Positions 18,218-25,600 of a stretch of 45,052 nt of DNA are shown here, in pieces. Source of the DNA: Ruminococcus sp. CAG:403 (GTDB lineage: Bacteria; Bacillota; Clostridia; Oscillospirales; Ruminococcaceae); assembly GCA_000437255.1 (NCBI GenBank), contig FR899104.1, positions 208,096-253,147 on the forward strand, read 5' to 3'. How positions within the stretch are numbered: the first letter of the stretch is position 1; every line of letters starts with the position of its first letter. The notes under the pieces were generated by a model, which was given only the letters and a program-made list of their open reading frames with translations, did not search any database and had not been told where the DNA came from. Position numbers and translations under genes: made by a program.

Positions 18218-18803
18218 ACAAGCCATTGTTGTAGAAGGAAAGTATGATAAAATCAAACTTTCCTCTGTGGTAGATGCCGTGATTTTGGTAACCAATGGAT
18301 TTCGGATTTATAAGAATCCCGAGCAATTGAATCTGATTCGCTATTATGCCAAGACAACTGGTGTCATTCTGCTGACGGATTCTGATCGGGCAGGCTTTCA
18401 GATTCGCAATTATTTGAAAGGTGCTATTTCAGAAGGAACCGTTTATCACGTATATATTCCGGATATTTATGGAAAAGAGCGCCGAAAGGTAAAACCATCC
18501 GCAGAGGGAAAGTTGGGCGTTGAGGGAATCAATCCGAAAACCTTGCTTGCTGCTTTTGAAAAAGCAGGTGTTACGGCTCAACAAGCGCCATCTGAAAAAA
18601 AGGATCCCATTACCAATTTGGATTTGTATCAGCTTGGACTGAGCGGCGGGGCTGGCAGTAAACAGCTTCGGAAGCAATTGCAAAAGCAATTAAATCTCCC
18701 GGATTTGCTGTCAACGGCTTCCTTATTGGACGTATTGAACACCATGCTGTCGAAGGAGGAATTGGCACAGTTGGTCGATCAGCTGGAAGCGCCGACACAG
18801 TGA
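18204..18803 (+). CDS. Toprim-domain protein, ribonuclease M5-like (with DUF4093)
   Basis: The 199-residue protein starts with a Toprim domain: the acidic VVEGKYDKIKL motif, and LLTDSDRAGFQIRNYL holding the DxD pair. The C-terminal half, including LGLSGGAGSKQLRKQLQKQL, corresponds to DUF4093 in RNase M5. M5 trims the 5S rRNA precursor in Bacillus. B. subtilis rnmV adjoins ksgA, whereas here the gene adjoins holA, so the exact substrate is less certain. GGAAGGAG nine bases before the ATG supports the start, inside the holA end. Confidence 0.78.
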   Translation: MISIKQAIVVEGKYDKIKLSSVVDAVILVTNGFRIYKNPEQLNLIRYYAKTTGVILLTDSDRAGFQIRNYLKGAISEGTVYHVYIPDIYGKERRKVKPSAEGKLGVEGINPKTLLAAFEKAGVTAQQAPSEKKDPITNLDLYQLGLSGGAGSKQLRKQLQKQLNLPDLLSTASLLDVLNTMLSKEELAQLVDQLEAPTQ

Positions 18804-18810
18804 GGATGCG

Positions 18811-20172
18811 ATGGTTTTTACGAGTTTAGAGTTTCTGTTTTTGTTTTTGCCGCTGTCGATTCTCCTGCATGCAGCAGCGCCGGAACGCTGCCGCAATGGT
18901 GTGCTGCTGCTATTGAGCGTGCTGTTTTTGATAGGCGGCGGACTGCCACGGCTTGGATTGTTTCTAGCCATGCTGCTTTGCAGTTATGGATGCGGCCTCT
19001 TTTTGGAACGCTGCAAGGGAAAGCATGTTCTATGTGGTGTTTTGCTGATTTTGTTGTTTCTTCTACATGGTGTGCTGCTGGCGGTTCTGCGTCCGTCTTC
19101 TTATTCTTCTGCGGTGGCTGCATGGTTGTATCCGCTTGGTATCTCCTATTTGGCATTGCAAGGAATCGGTTATTGCTTAGACATTGCAAAGGGCAGCATT
19201 CCAGCGGAGCATCGGCTGCTCTCTTTTGCAACATACTATCTGTTTTATCCCAAAGTACTTATGGGGCCGGTGGTATCTTATGCAGATTGGAAGCAGATTC
19301 TGTCGGAAAAGCAATGCGATGTGCCGCAAATTGGTGCTGGTCTTCGCTTGTTGGTGCTTGGATTGGGGAAAAAATTGCTGCTGGCAAATAGTGCCGGACT
19401 TTTGCATGAAGTGGTTCAGCAGTCTGCGGGATCAGAACGTTCTATGCTGGCAGCTTGGCTCAGTGTTCTTTCCTTTGCAGCACAGCTTTGGCTGGAAGGA
19501 GCTGCCTACAGTGACATGGCTTGTGGTTTGGCAAGCTGCTATGGGCTGCGGCTTCCTGAAAATTTTGGTCCGCTTGTGCTTTCCAAAACTGTAACAGATT
19601 GGGTGCGCAACTGGAATTGTACGGTTGTGCAGTGGTTCCATCGTTCCATGTATTTGCCAGTTTCTACCAAGCATTGGTATGGCATTGCCGGGCAGACCAT
19701 CTGGATTTGGCTTTGGATTGGTGTATGGTGCGGAAATGGCGTGCAGTTTATAGGATGCGGCATTTGGATGGGGATTTGTATGACATTGGAATATCTGCTG
19801 CAACGAAAAATGCGGCATTGGTATCCAAGTGTACAGCATATTTGGACGGCTGCATGGCTTTTGGGCGCTGTGATTTTGCTACAGGCCTCCAGTCTTCCGG
19901 ATTTACAGGAAAATCTTACGGTACTGTTTGGAAGAGGACGACTGATTCGGGAGCAGGATCAATATTTGCTGTTCAACGGCGGATTGGAATTGGCTGCTGT
20001 ACTGGCACTTTTGATGGTACTGCCAAAGTGGAATACGGTTCGAGCAGTTTATGAAAAGAAGGCAGCAGCACTGTTTCGGGTTTTGGAACCAGTTGGATTA
20101 CTGCTTTTGCTGTTAACTTCGGCGGCTGTCTTATTCTATCAACAGGATGTTTCTATTTTGTTTCAGCTGTAG
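18811..20172 (+). CDS. MBOAT-family O-acyltransferase relative lacking the catalytic histidine
   Basis: The 453-residue protein is polytopic, with about eleven hydrophobic helices, and opens with FTSLEFLFLFLPLSILLH, the typical AlgI/DltB-like start. YPLGISYLALQGIGYCLDI and YPKVLMGPVVSY are family motifs. In active MBOATs the strongly conserved motif is WHG; here it reads GVWCGNG with Cys307 in place of His. The second conserved position, usually YHG, is GIWMG (Met320). The upstream FWRRWH-type motif has become WVRNWN. Such enzymes normally pass acyl groups across the membrane to a partner that modifies a polymer. Architecture is kept, catalysis is doubtful. It starts eight bases after the RNase M5-like stop and is followed by its DHHW partner. 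Confidence 0.85.
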   Translation: MVFTSLEFLFLFLPLSILLHAAAPERCRNGVLLLLSVLFLIGGGLPRLGLFLAMLLCSYGCGLFLERCKGKHVLCGVLLILLFLLHGVLLAVLRPSSYSSAVAAWLYPLGISYLALQGIGYCLDIAKGSIPAEHRLLSFATYYLFYPKVLMGPVVSYADWKQILSEKQCDVPQIGAGLRLLVLGLGKKLLLANSAGLLHEVVQQSAGSERSMLAAWLSVLSFAAQLWLEGAAYSDMACGLASCYGLRLPENFGPLVLSKTVTDWVRNWNCTVVQWFHRSMYLPVSTKHWYGIAGQTIWIWLWIGVWCGNGVQFIGCGIWMGICMTLEYLLQRKMRHWYPSVQHIWTAAWLLGAVILLQASSLPDLQENLTVLFGRGRLIREQDQYLLFNGGLELAAVLALLMVLPKWNTVRAVYEKKAAALFRVLEPVGLLLLLLTSAAVLFYQQDVSILFQL

Positions 20173-20184
20173 GAGGAAAGTCAT

Positions 20185-21318
20185 ATGCCAAAGTACTCAA
20201 AAGAACGATTGACCTTGCTGCTGCTGTTTCCAGCAATGCTGCTGATTGGGTTTTGGATGCTGCTGGGTTTGTGCACCAAGGCAGATTCTGTATCAAAGGT
20301 TTCCCTTTCCGCTCCACTGCAGGAACAAACCGATCGCCTGTTACAGCAGCAGACCATGGGCAGTCGAACCTTGCGCAGTTTTTCTGCCGGTGTGCAGTAT
20401 CATATGGGACTGTCTCAGATCAATCAGGTTTATCTGACACCATCCAGAATGCTGGAAGCACCGGATGTGCTGGATGCCGATGCATTGGAACAGACTGCCG
20501 AGCAGATCAATGCTTTTTATCAGGAAAATCAAACGCCGATCTGCTTGCTTGCAGCACCGTGTGCAACGGAATTCTATCAGGATCAACTTCCGACAGGCGT
20601 TCTGTTTCATTCCCAGAAGGCACAGTTGGAACGATTTTATGACGCATTGCAGACACCGATTCGAACCATTGATCCATATCCGGTTTTGATGCCGGTACAG
20701 GAGGATTATATTTTTTATCGAACAGATACGAAATGGACCTCCTATGGTGCATACTGTGTCTATCGCAGTGTGGTGCAAAAGATGGGCTTTTTGCCGATTT
20801 CCTATGACACCTATGTGGTATCCCATGTGTATGGAGCCTATCGGGGCGATTTGTATCAGCAGTGTGCCTATCTAGGTATTACACCGGATATTCTCGATTT
20901 ATACAGCAGTTCTAAGCAGGAGCTTCCTGTAACCGTGCAGGAGGGCGTAGGGGAAGATGGTGCTGTTCGCACATTATATGATACAGAAGCGCTGGAAAGC
21001 GATACACCATATGACTTTTACCTGGGAGCAGACACGCCGCTTCTAACCATTACAACCGCAGTGGACAATGAAAAGCGATTGCTTTTGCTGAAAGATGACT
21101 GGGCGGATTGCATGGTGCCATTTTTGACCAAGCATTTTCAAACTATTTATGTTTTGGATGTCACTTGTGCCAGTGCAAAGGATGCTGCTCAATTACGGGA
21201 AGTAGCTTTTGACCAGATTCTGATGGTCTGCGACTTGGAAACCTATGAGAATACTGCTGCGATGCAGCGGCTTCTTCGTGCCAGCTCCAAAACATCAACC
21301 GTATCCTTTTTAAAATAA
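20185..21318 (+). CDS. DHHW/AlgJ-like extracytoplasmic protein with altered catalytic motifs
   Basis: One N-terminal membrane helix (residues ~8-30) is followed by an extracytoplasmic domain; the protein has 377 residues. The fold matches SGNH-like DHHW proteins that work with MBOATs to acetylate cell-surface polymers. The family motif (DHHW or DTHW) is DTKW here (residues 181-184), so the catalytic His position holds Lys183. The later KDSxxN block, bearing the serine, reads KDDWADC (303-309): Ser is replaced by Asp305 and Asn by Asp308. The gene begins 12 bases after the MBOAT stop, with TAGGAGGAAAG before its ATG. Possible roles are a binding or scaffold protein; it may be a decaying module. 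Confidence 0.82.
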   Translation: MPKYSKERLTLLLLFPAMLLIGFWMLLGLCTKADSVSKVSLSAPLQEQTDRLLQQQTMGSRTLRSFSAGVQYHMGLSQINQVYLTPSRMLEAPDVLDADALEQTAEQINAFYQENQTPICLLAAPCATEFYQDQLPTGVLFHSQKAQLERFYDALQTPIRTIDPYPVLMPVQEDYIFYRTDTKWTSYGAYCVYRSVVQKMGFLPISYDTYVVSHVYGAYRGDLYQQCAYLGITPDILDLYSSSKQELPVTVQEGVGEDGAVRTLYDTEALESDTPYDFYLGADTPLLTITTAVDNEKRLLLLKDDWADCMVPFLTKHFQTIYVLDVTCASAKDAAQLREVAFDQILMVCDLETYENTAAMQRLLRASSKTSTVSFLK

Positions 21319-21345
21319 AACCATTTCTGGAAAAGGAGGGATAGC

Positions 21346-22221
21346 ATGATTGATTTGCATTTGCACACCACATGTTCCGACGGGCAGTATACACCTTCCG
21401 AATTAGTTGCCAAGGCGAAGGCAGCTGGCATCACTGCCATGAGTATTACCGATCACGATACTGCAAAGGGTGTTCCAGAGGCGCAGCAGGCTGCACAGGA
21501 GGCGGGAATCCGATTGATTTCCGGAATTGAAATCAGCACAACGGGTAATCGGGAACTGCATATTTTGGGATACGGCATACAACCAGATCATCCCTGTCTG
21601 CAAGCATTTTGTGAAGAACACCGCCGAAACCGGGCAGAGCGATCCATTCGTCTTGTTTCTTATTTACAGGAACAGGGTGTGCCGATTACGTTAGAAAAAG
21701 TACGGCGCTGCAACGATGGAGCTGCAACCGGGCGGCCGCACTTTGCAAAGGCGATTGTGGCGGCTGGATATGCGGCTTCCATTCAGGATGCCTTTGACCG
21801 GTATTTAACGACTGCTGCATTTTATGAACGGGTGGAACGTCCAAAGCCTTCCCCAGAAGCTGGGATGCAGGTGATCTTGCAGTCCGGTGGTATTCCAGTG
21901 CTGGCACATCCGTGCAGATTGAAACTGGAACAGGATGCACTTCGGCAGCTGCTTCAACGGTTGGTAGCAGGCGGCTTGCAGGGAATGGAGTGCTATTACA
22001 GTCGCAATACCCCAGAACAAACGCAGCAGTATCTACAATTGGCAGAAGCATTTCATCTTTTGGTAACGTGCGGCTCTGATTTCCATGGCGAGGCGGTCAA
22101 GCCGGAAATTCAGCTGGGAACCGGGATTGCAGGGAATCTATGCTGCACCGATGAAACGCTTGTTGACCGCTTAGAAGCAGCCATTGCTGCACATCGAAAA
22201 AATTGGCAGTCCAGCTTGTAA
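21346..22221 (+). CDS. PHP-domain metallophosphoesterase (RNase AM/YciV-like)
   Basis: All PHP motifs are intact in this 291-residue protein: DLHLHTTCSDG at the N-terminus, SITDHDT, GIEIS, VLAHPCRL and GSDFHG. Relatives hydrolyse 3',5'-bisphosphonucleotides and trim the 5' ends of rRNA precursors. The length and the inserted helical region (~residues 85-160) match that group rather than DNA polymerase PHP domains. AAAAGGAGGG lies seven bases upstream. It is 27 bases after the DHHW gene and is likely the last gene of the alaS operon; a strong promoter for the next unit starts nine bases after its stop. Confidence 0.88.
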   Translation: MIDLHLHTTCSDGQYTPSELVAKAKAAGITAMSITDHDTAKGVPEAQQAAQEAGIRLISGIEISTTGNRELHILGYGIQPDHPCLQAFCEEHRRNRAERSIRLVSYLQEQGVPITLEKVRRCNDGAATGRPHFAKAIVAAGYAASIQDAFDRYLTTAAFYERVERPKPSPEAGMQVILQSGGIPVLAHPCRLKLEQDALRQLLQRLVAGGLQGMECYYSRNTPEQTQQYLQLAEAFHLLVTCGSDFHGEAVKPEIQLGTGIAGNLCCTDETLVDRLEAAIAAHRKNWQSSL

Positions 22222-22229
22222 ATAGAAAA

Positions 22230-22258
22230 TTGACAAATGAAACTGCCTGTAGTATAAT
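22230..22258 (+). promoter_or_regulatory. Full-consensus sigma-A promoter
   Basis: TTGACA (22230-22235), 17-nt spacer and TATAAT (22253-22258) match the consensus exactly. It lies 31 bp before the 104-aa gene. Confidence 0.9.
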
Positions 22259-22289
22259 AGGACAGAACAATAAAAGTAAGAGGTGACGA

Positions 22290-22604
22290 ATGATGAAAAA
22301 ACTGCCTTCTATGTATCCATGGGATCCCGCACGTGCAGGTGCAAAAGAACTGCTTGCATTGATGCGGCAGCATCGGCAGGATGCCATTGAAATCCAAATT
22401 TTTTATAATGGATATGTACATGAACTTGGCGTTGCGCAAAAAAATGGAGCAGCTTCCTTTTATTTGAATGAGGATTCTTATGCGTCTGCCTTTATTTTTG
22501 CAGCTACAGCCGCAATTGAGGATATGCTGTTTACGGATATTGAGGAGCCTATTTGGGTATTGGCAATTGATGGAGCCGATCCGGCAGAAAAATTGGCGAA
22601 GTAA
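22290..22604 (+). CDS. Small protein of unknown function (104 aa)
   Basis: I do not recognise this protein. It is soluble, with no signal peptide or membrane helix. A basic N-terminus is followed by a helix (AKELLALMRQHRQDAI), two short strands (EIQIFYNGYVHELGV) and an acidic C-terminal half, suggesting a small alpha/beta fold. AGAGGTGACGA precedes two adjacent ATGs (22290 and 22293); either may be used. It is transcribed from an exact-consensus promoter and is followed 20 bases later by the FNT channel gene, so the two are probably cotranscribed. Confidence 0.7.
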   Translation: MMKKLPSMYPWDPARAGAKELLALMRQHRQDAIEIQIFYNGYVHELGVAQKNGAASFYLNEDSYASAFIFAATAAIEDMLFTDIEEPIWVLAIDGADPAEKLAK

Positions 22605-22624
22605 GGGAGAGAGGAACAAGCAAC

Positions 22625-23314
22625 ATGGAAAAACAAACCAAGCAAAAAAACAAATGGATTTCATTTTTGGCAGATGGCATGCTGTCCGGTATTATGATTG
22701 GAATCGGCGGCGTTGTCAGCCTTTCCAGCGATAACCGTTACATTGGGGCACTGCTGTTCTCGTTGGGACTGTTTTGTATTGTACAGTTTCAATATGGACT
22801 CTATACCGGAAAGGTTGGCTATATTGTAAACCGGGAGCCGGCGTTTATTGCAGAAACATTGGTTACTTTGGTGGGGAACACACTGGGGGCAGCTGTAGCG
22901 GCATTGCTGATTCGGCTGACACGGTTTGCCAGTGATACCAATGTTGTGAATCTGGATGTGACCATTGTGGAGCGTGCACAGACAACTGTGGATGCAAAAC
23001 TTTCCGATCATCCGCTTAGTGCATTTATACTGGCAGTCTTTTGCGGATTGCTGATGTTTTCTGCCGTGGAATCCAATCGGATTTGCAGCAAAAAGGGGAA
23101 TTATCCAGCTGCCTTGTTTGGCGTTGTAATGCCGATTTTGGTGTTTATTATTTGCGGATTCAATCACTGTATTGCGGATTTGTTCTACTATTTTTTGGCA
23201 GGCTGTCCGTCCGGTGCCAAGGCGGCAGTTTATATTCCGGTTGTAATTTTAGGAAATGCAGCTGGCGGTATGTTGATTCCGCTGCTGAAAAAGTGTTCCA
23301 ATCAGCCGCTTTAA
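22625..23314 (+). CDS. Formate/nitrite transporter (FNT) family channel
   Basis: The 229-residue protein has about six membrane helices. FNT features include GLFCIVQFQYGLYTGKVGY in the second helix region, the VGNTLGAAVAALL helix, and FNHCIADLFYY, which holds the central histidine of the pore (compare FEHxxANMF in FocA). The family carries formate, nitrite, hydrosulfide or lactate as pentamers. The ion cannot be told from sequence. In a fermentative anaerobe, formate is the plausible substrate, though no pyruvate formate-lyase gene is nearby. It is shorter than FocA (~285 aa). A strong terminator follows. Confidence 0.78.
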   Translation: MEKQTKQKNKWISFLADGMLSGIMIGIGGVVSLSSDNRYIGALLFSLGLFCIVQFQYGLYTGKVGYIVNREPAFIAETLVTLVGNTLGAAVAALLIRLTRFASDTNVVNLDVTIVERAQTTVDAKLSDHPLSAFILAVFCGLLMFSAVESNRICSKKGNYPAALFGVVMPILVFIICGFNHCIADLFYYFLAGCPSGAKAAVYIPVVILGNAAGGMLIPLLKKCSNQPL

Positions 23315-23320
23315 ATCAAA

Positions 23321-23350
23321 AAAAATTCCGCTCGAAAGAGCGGAATTTTT
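23321..23350. terminator. Strong terminator after the FNT gene
   Basis: AAAAATTCCGCTC (23321-23333) and GAGCGGAATTTTT (23338-23350) form a perfect 13-bp stem closed by a GAAA tetraloop, with A and T tracts within the stem. Confidence 0.92.
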
Positions 23351-23351
23351 C

Positions 23352-23381
23352 TTGACAAAAGCTGACGCTTTATGGTACAAT
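23352..23381 (+). promoter_or_regulatory. Promoter of the GNAT gene
   Basis: TTGACA (23352-23357), 18-nt spacer, TACAAT (23376-23381) preceded by TGG. The -35 begins two bases after the preceding terminator. A 6-bp hairpin (23425-23430 with 23434-23439) sits in the 100-base leader. Confidence 0.75.
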
Positions 23382-23482
23382 AATCCATATATTCCCAATT
23401 GCATAGGAAGGTTGTGGGAAGAAAAAATACCACGTATTTCCTTTGTATGCATAGATGTTAAAAATGAAGGAGTAGCCGTAAT

Positions 23483-24355
23483 ATGATTCGTATCCTTGAT
23501 GTTGCCAGAGCACAATTGGCAATTGACTTGAATTGTACAGAAGAAGATTTACTGCAAGAAGAACAAATTCGATTTTGTCCGGCTGCCATGCGGAAGGGAT
23601 GTCGAACCCGCAAACGACAGAAACCATTTCTGGAAGCCGTTTCCATGGGACAAGGAATTGTAGTTTCCGGTGATCCGGAAGCCTTGCATGTGGTGCAGCC
23701 AATTCTAAAAGATAAACGGCGGGAACAGATTTTTGAGTCTCCTTTTTTTTACGGGCAGTCTCTGTATTTTGTGCCGCAGCAAACCATTTCTCGTATCAAA
23801 AGCGCTTATCCGGAACTAAGCTTTTTTGTTCGGGAAGCAGATGAAATTCAGGAATTGCAATCGCTTCCCAATCTGGATGCTTTTTCCAATGCGCTGGAAT
23901 TTTCGAAATCCGGCACAAGCAAGACTTGTCTTGTAATGTATGTGGTACGGGGCAGCGAGGTCATTGCAATGGCAGGTGCAGCGCCGGATAGTGCTGCTAT
24001 GTGGGCGATTGATGTGGATGTTCTGCCGCAGTATCGGCGCAAAGGGCTGGCCTCCTACTTGGTCAATCATCTTGCTTTTTTGGTGTTGGAGAAAAACATC
24101 GTTCCATTTTTTTGTGTTGCGCCAGCAAACTTACCAGCAATTGCAACGGCATACCGCAGCGGATTCTCGCTCGGCTGGGTCAGCACGTATCACACCACAT
24201 TGGATGGAAGCAGTGTGTTTGACGAGTTTTTGATGCTGAATGGAAAACAGACACCAGAAGAAAAAGAATTGATTCGCAAGAAAAACATGGAAGCAGTCAA
24301 AGCAACGATAGAACGCTTGGCAGGAAAAAATGGTTCTAATGCCGGAACTCCGTAA
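23483..24355 (+). CDS. GNAT-family N-acetyltransferase
   Basis: The C-terminal ~140 residues of this 290-residue protein form the acetyl-CoA-binding fold. Motif A is IDVDVLPQYRRKGLASYLVNHL, matching the Q/RxxGxG/A pyrophosphate loop. AGAAPDSAAMWAIDVDV precedes it and PAIATAYRSGFSLGW follows. The N-terminal ~140 residues, with CPAAMRKGCRTRKRQKPF and a second domain-like stretch, are not recognised; this matches the two-part layout of GCN5-like proteins annotated as GNAT_acetyltran 2. The substrate is unknown. AAGGAG ten bases before the ATG supports the start. It is monocistronic, ending at a 12-bp hairpin terminator. Confidence 0.82.
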   Translation: MIRILDVARAQLAIDLNCTEEDLLQEEQIRFCPAAMRKGCRTRKRQKPFLEAVSMGQGIVVSGDPEALHVVQPILKDKRREQIFESPFFYGQSLYFVPQQTISRIKSAYPELSFFVREADEIQELQSLPNLDAFSNALEFSKSGTSKTCLVMYVVRGSEVIAMAGAAPDSAAMWAIDVDVLPQYRRKGLASYLVNHLAFLVLEKNIVPFFCVAPANLPAIATAYRSGFSLGWVSTYHTTLDGSSVFDEFLMLNGKQTPEEKELIRKKNMEAVKATIERLAGKNGSNAGTP

Positions 24356-24372
24356 AAGCTGAAACGATTACA

Positions 24373-24412
24373 AAAGGCTGTACCGTCATGCGATCGTGTC
24401 GGTACAGCCTTT
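24373..24412 (+). terminator. Terminator of the GNAT gene
   Basis: AAAGGCTGTACC (24373-24384) pairs with GGTACAGCCTTT (24401-24412), followed by TTCTC (partly within the stem). The loop is 16 bases. Confidence 0.8.
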
Positions 24413-24417
24413 CTCAT

Positions 24418-24450
24418 AAAAAAGAACCCTGAACCAAAAATTTGATTCAG
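24418..24450 (-). terminator. Terminator of the tRNA-Arg gene
   Basis: On the minus strand CTGAATC (24450-24444) pairs with GGTTCAG (24435-24429), followed a few bases later by T6 (24423-24418). It begins 11 bases past the CCA end. Confidence 0.65.
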
Positions 24451-24460
24451 AGCTTCCAAT

Positions 24461-24537
24461 TGGTACGCCTGATGCGATTCGAACGCACGACCTTCAGAGT
24501 CGGAGTCTGACACTCTATCCAGCTGAGCTACAGGCGC
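24461..24537 (-). tRNA. tRNA-Arg (anticodon CCG)
   Basis: The 77-base gene folds as a standard cloverleaf: acceptor GCGCCTG/CAGGCGT, D arm GCTC/GAGT, anticodon stem TCAGA/TCTGA with loop CTCCGAC (anticodon CCG, reading CGG), variable loop AGGTC, and T arm GTGCG-TTCGAAT-CGCAT. The terminal CCA is encoded after discriminator A. It is a single tRNA gene with its own promoter and terminator. Confidence 0.96.
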
Positions 24538-24624
24538 ATAAAATCTGCACAAAAATTTGTTTTTCCAAATCTTGCTTTTCAACAATTTTACTGAAAAACA
24601 ATTTTTACGCTTTATCTGTATATT

Positions 24625-24653
24625 ATTATACCAAATTTTATTGAAAAATGCAA
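24625..24653 (-). promoter_or_regulatory. Promoter of tRNA-Arg
   Basis: On the minus strand: TTGCAT (24653-24648), 17-nt spacer, TATAAT (24630-24625) preceded by TGG. It overlaps head to head with the promoter of the hydrolase gene on the other strand. Confidence 0.75.
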
Positions 24654-24669
24654 GCCCTTATGCTATAAT
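24641..24669 (+). promoter_or_regulatory. Promoter of the NlpC/P60-like gene
   Basis: TTGAAA (24641-24646), 17-nt spacer, TATAAT (24664-24669) preceded by TGC. Its -35 box lies one base from the -35 box of the divergent tRNA promoter. Confidence 0.8.
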
Positions 24670-24703
24670 TATATGAGATTTTTGAAAATTTTTTGGGGTG
24701 AGA

Positions 24704-25297
24704 ATGTTGCAAGACTACCTATTCGTATTGTTGAGCCAAACTGGAACGAGAGTGGCTCGTTTTATTCGCTTTTTTACCAAGAAACCGTATAATCACGCTT
24801 CCGTAGCAACAGATCTTTCTTTGGATGAAATGTATAGCTTCTGTCGCACGTATGTGCATTTTCCGCTTCCGGCTACCTTTAACCAGGAAATTGTTGGGGA
24901 GGGAACTTTAGGACGGTATCCGGTGATTCCCTGTGAAATCTATATGATTCCGGTCACCAAGGAAACCAAGCAGGAATTTCATCAGCGCTTGGAATTTTTT
25001 AAGACTAATCGGCGTTCCTTTTCTTATAATATCCTGGGACTGGGTTCTACCTTTTTCCATATTCAATGGGCGAGAAAGCATAAGCTGCATTGTTCGCAAT
25101 TTGTTGCAAAGCTGCTGGAGCAGTGCGGCGTGCAGCTGAACAAGCCGGTTTGTCTCAATACACCGGATGATTTACGATATTTGCCGTCTGCCTATTTGAT
25201 TTATCGGGGAGAGTTGAATCTGTTCTATGAGACCATTGCCAAGCAGCATCCGAACTGTGAGGATTTTTCCAGCTTTCTGATGCATCATCATGCCTGA
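24704..25297 (+). CDS. Permuted NlpC/P60-type (YiiX/YebB-like) cysteine hydrolase
   Basis: The 197-residue protein has the order expected of permuted papain-like hydrolases: a histidine near the N-terminus (KPYNHASVATD) and a cysteine late (LHCSQFVAKLLEQCG, helix start). A lysine-arginine-rich stretch (RVARFIRFFTKKPYN) lies before the His. No signal peptide is obvious. Relatives cleave amide or acyl bonds in peptidoglycan peptides or lipids; the substrate here is unknown. The ATG at 24704 follows GGGGTGAGA; a GTG six bases earlier is possible but too close to the ribosome site. The last 143 bases are overlapped on the other strand by a small gene. Confidence 0.72.
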   Translation: MLQDYLFVLLSQTGTRVARFIRFFTKKPYNHASVATDLSLDEMYSFCRTYVHFPLPATFNQEIVGEGTLGRYPVIPCEIYMIPVTKETKQEFHQRLEFFKTNRRSFSYNILGLGSTFFHIQWARKHKLHCSQFVAKLLEQCGVQLNKPVCLNTPDDLRYLPSAYLIYRGELNLFYETIAKQHPNCEDFSSFLMHHHA

Positions 25298-25598
25298 TGC
25301 ATTGATTCCAGATCATCTGCCAAATTGTGAGAACAGGAGTCGGAATCCATATTGCTTCGGATTGCTGCCAAATCGGTTGTGGCAATTGCGCCTGTTTGGT
25401 CAGAATCGATAGCGATAAGGTTCCGTCAGGGGAGGCAGAAACAGCTGTTGCTGCCGGTGGATTTGCTTCCATGCGGCGGTAGGCAGAACTGGAAACTTGA
25501 AGGAATCCCCATAAGAATCCATTGAGTAATACATAAAAGCTACCATATTGTATGGCACGCCGCAGGAAGCGACGTGTTTTTTTTTGCAATCTTTTCAT
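25155..25598 (-). CDS. Small single-pass membrane protein downstream of spoIIP (unknown function)
   Basis: The frame encodes 147 residues: a strongly basic N-terminus (MKRLQKKTRRFLRR), one membrane helix (~residues 17-38) and an external part containing DGTLSLSILTKQAQLPQPIW. An AGGAG that overlaps the end of spoIIP sits five bases before the ATG, and the start lies three bases after the spoIIP stop, which argues for a real coupled gene. The last ~47 codons run antisense through the 3' end of the hydrolase gene and look like non-conserved sequence. I do not recognise a family. A role with SpoIIP is inferred only from position. Confidence 0.55.
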   Translation of the reverse strand: MKRLQKKTRRFLRRAIQYGSFYVLLNGFLWGFLQVSSSAYRRMEANPPAATAVSASPDGTLSLSILTKQAQLPQPIWQQSEAIWIPTPVLTIWQMIWNQCIRHDDASESWKNPHSSDAAWQWSHRTDSTLPDKSNRQTANIVNHPVY

Positions 25599-25600
25599 TT

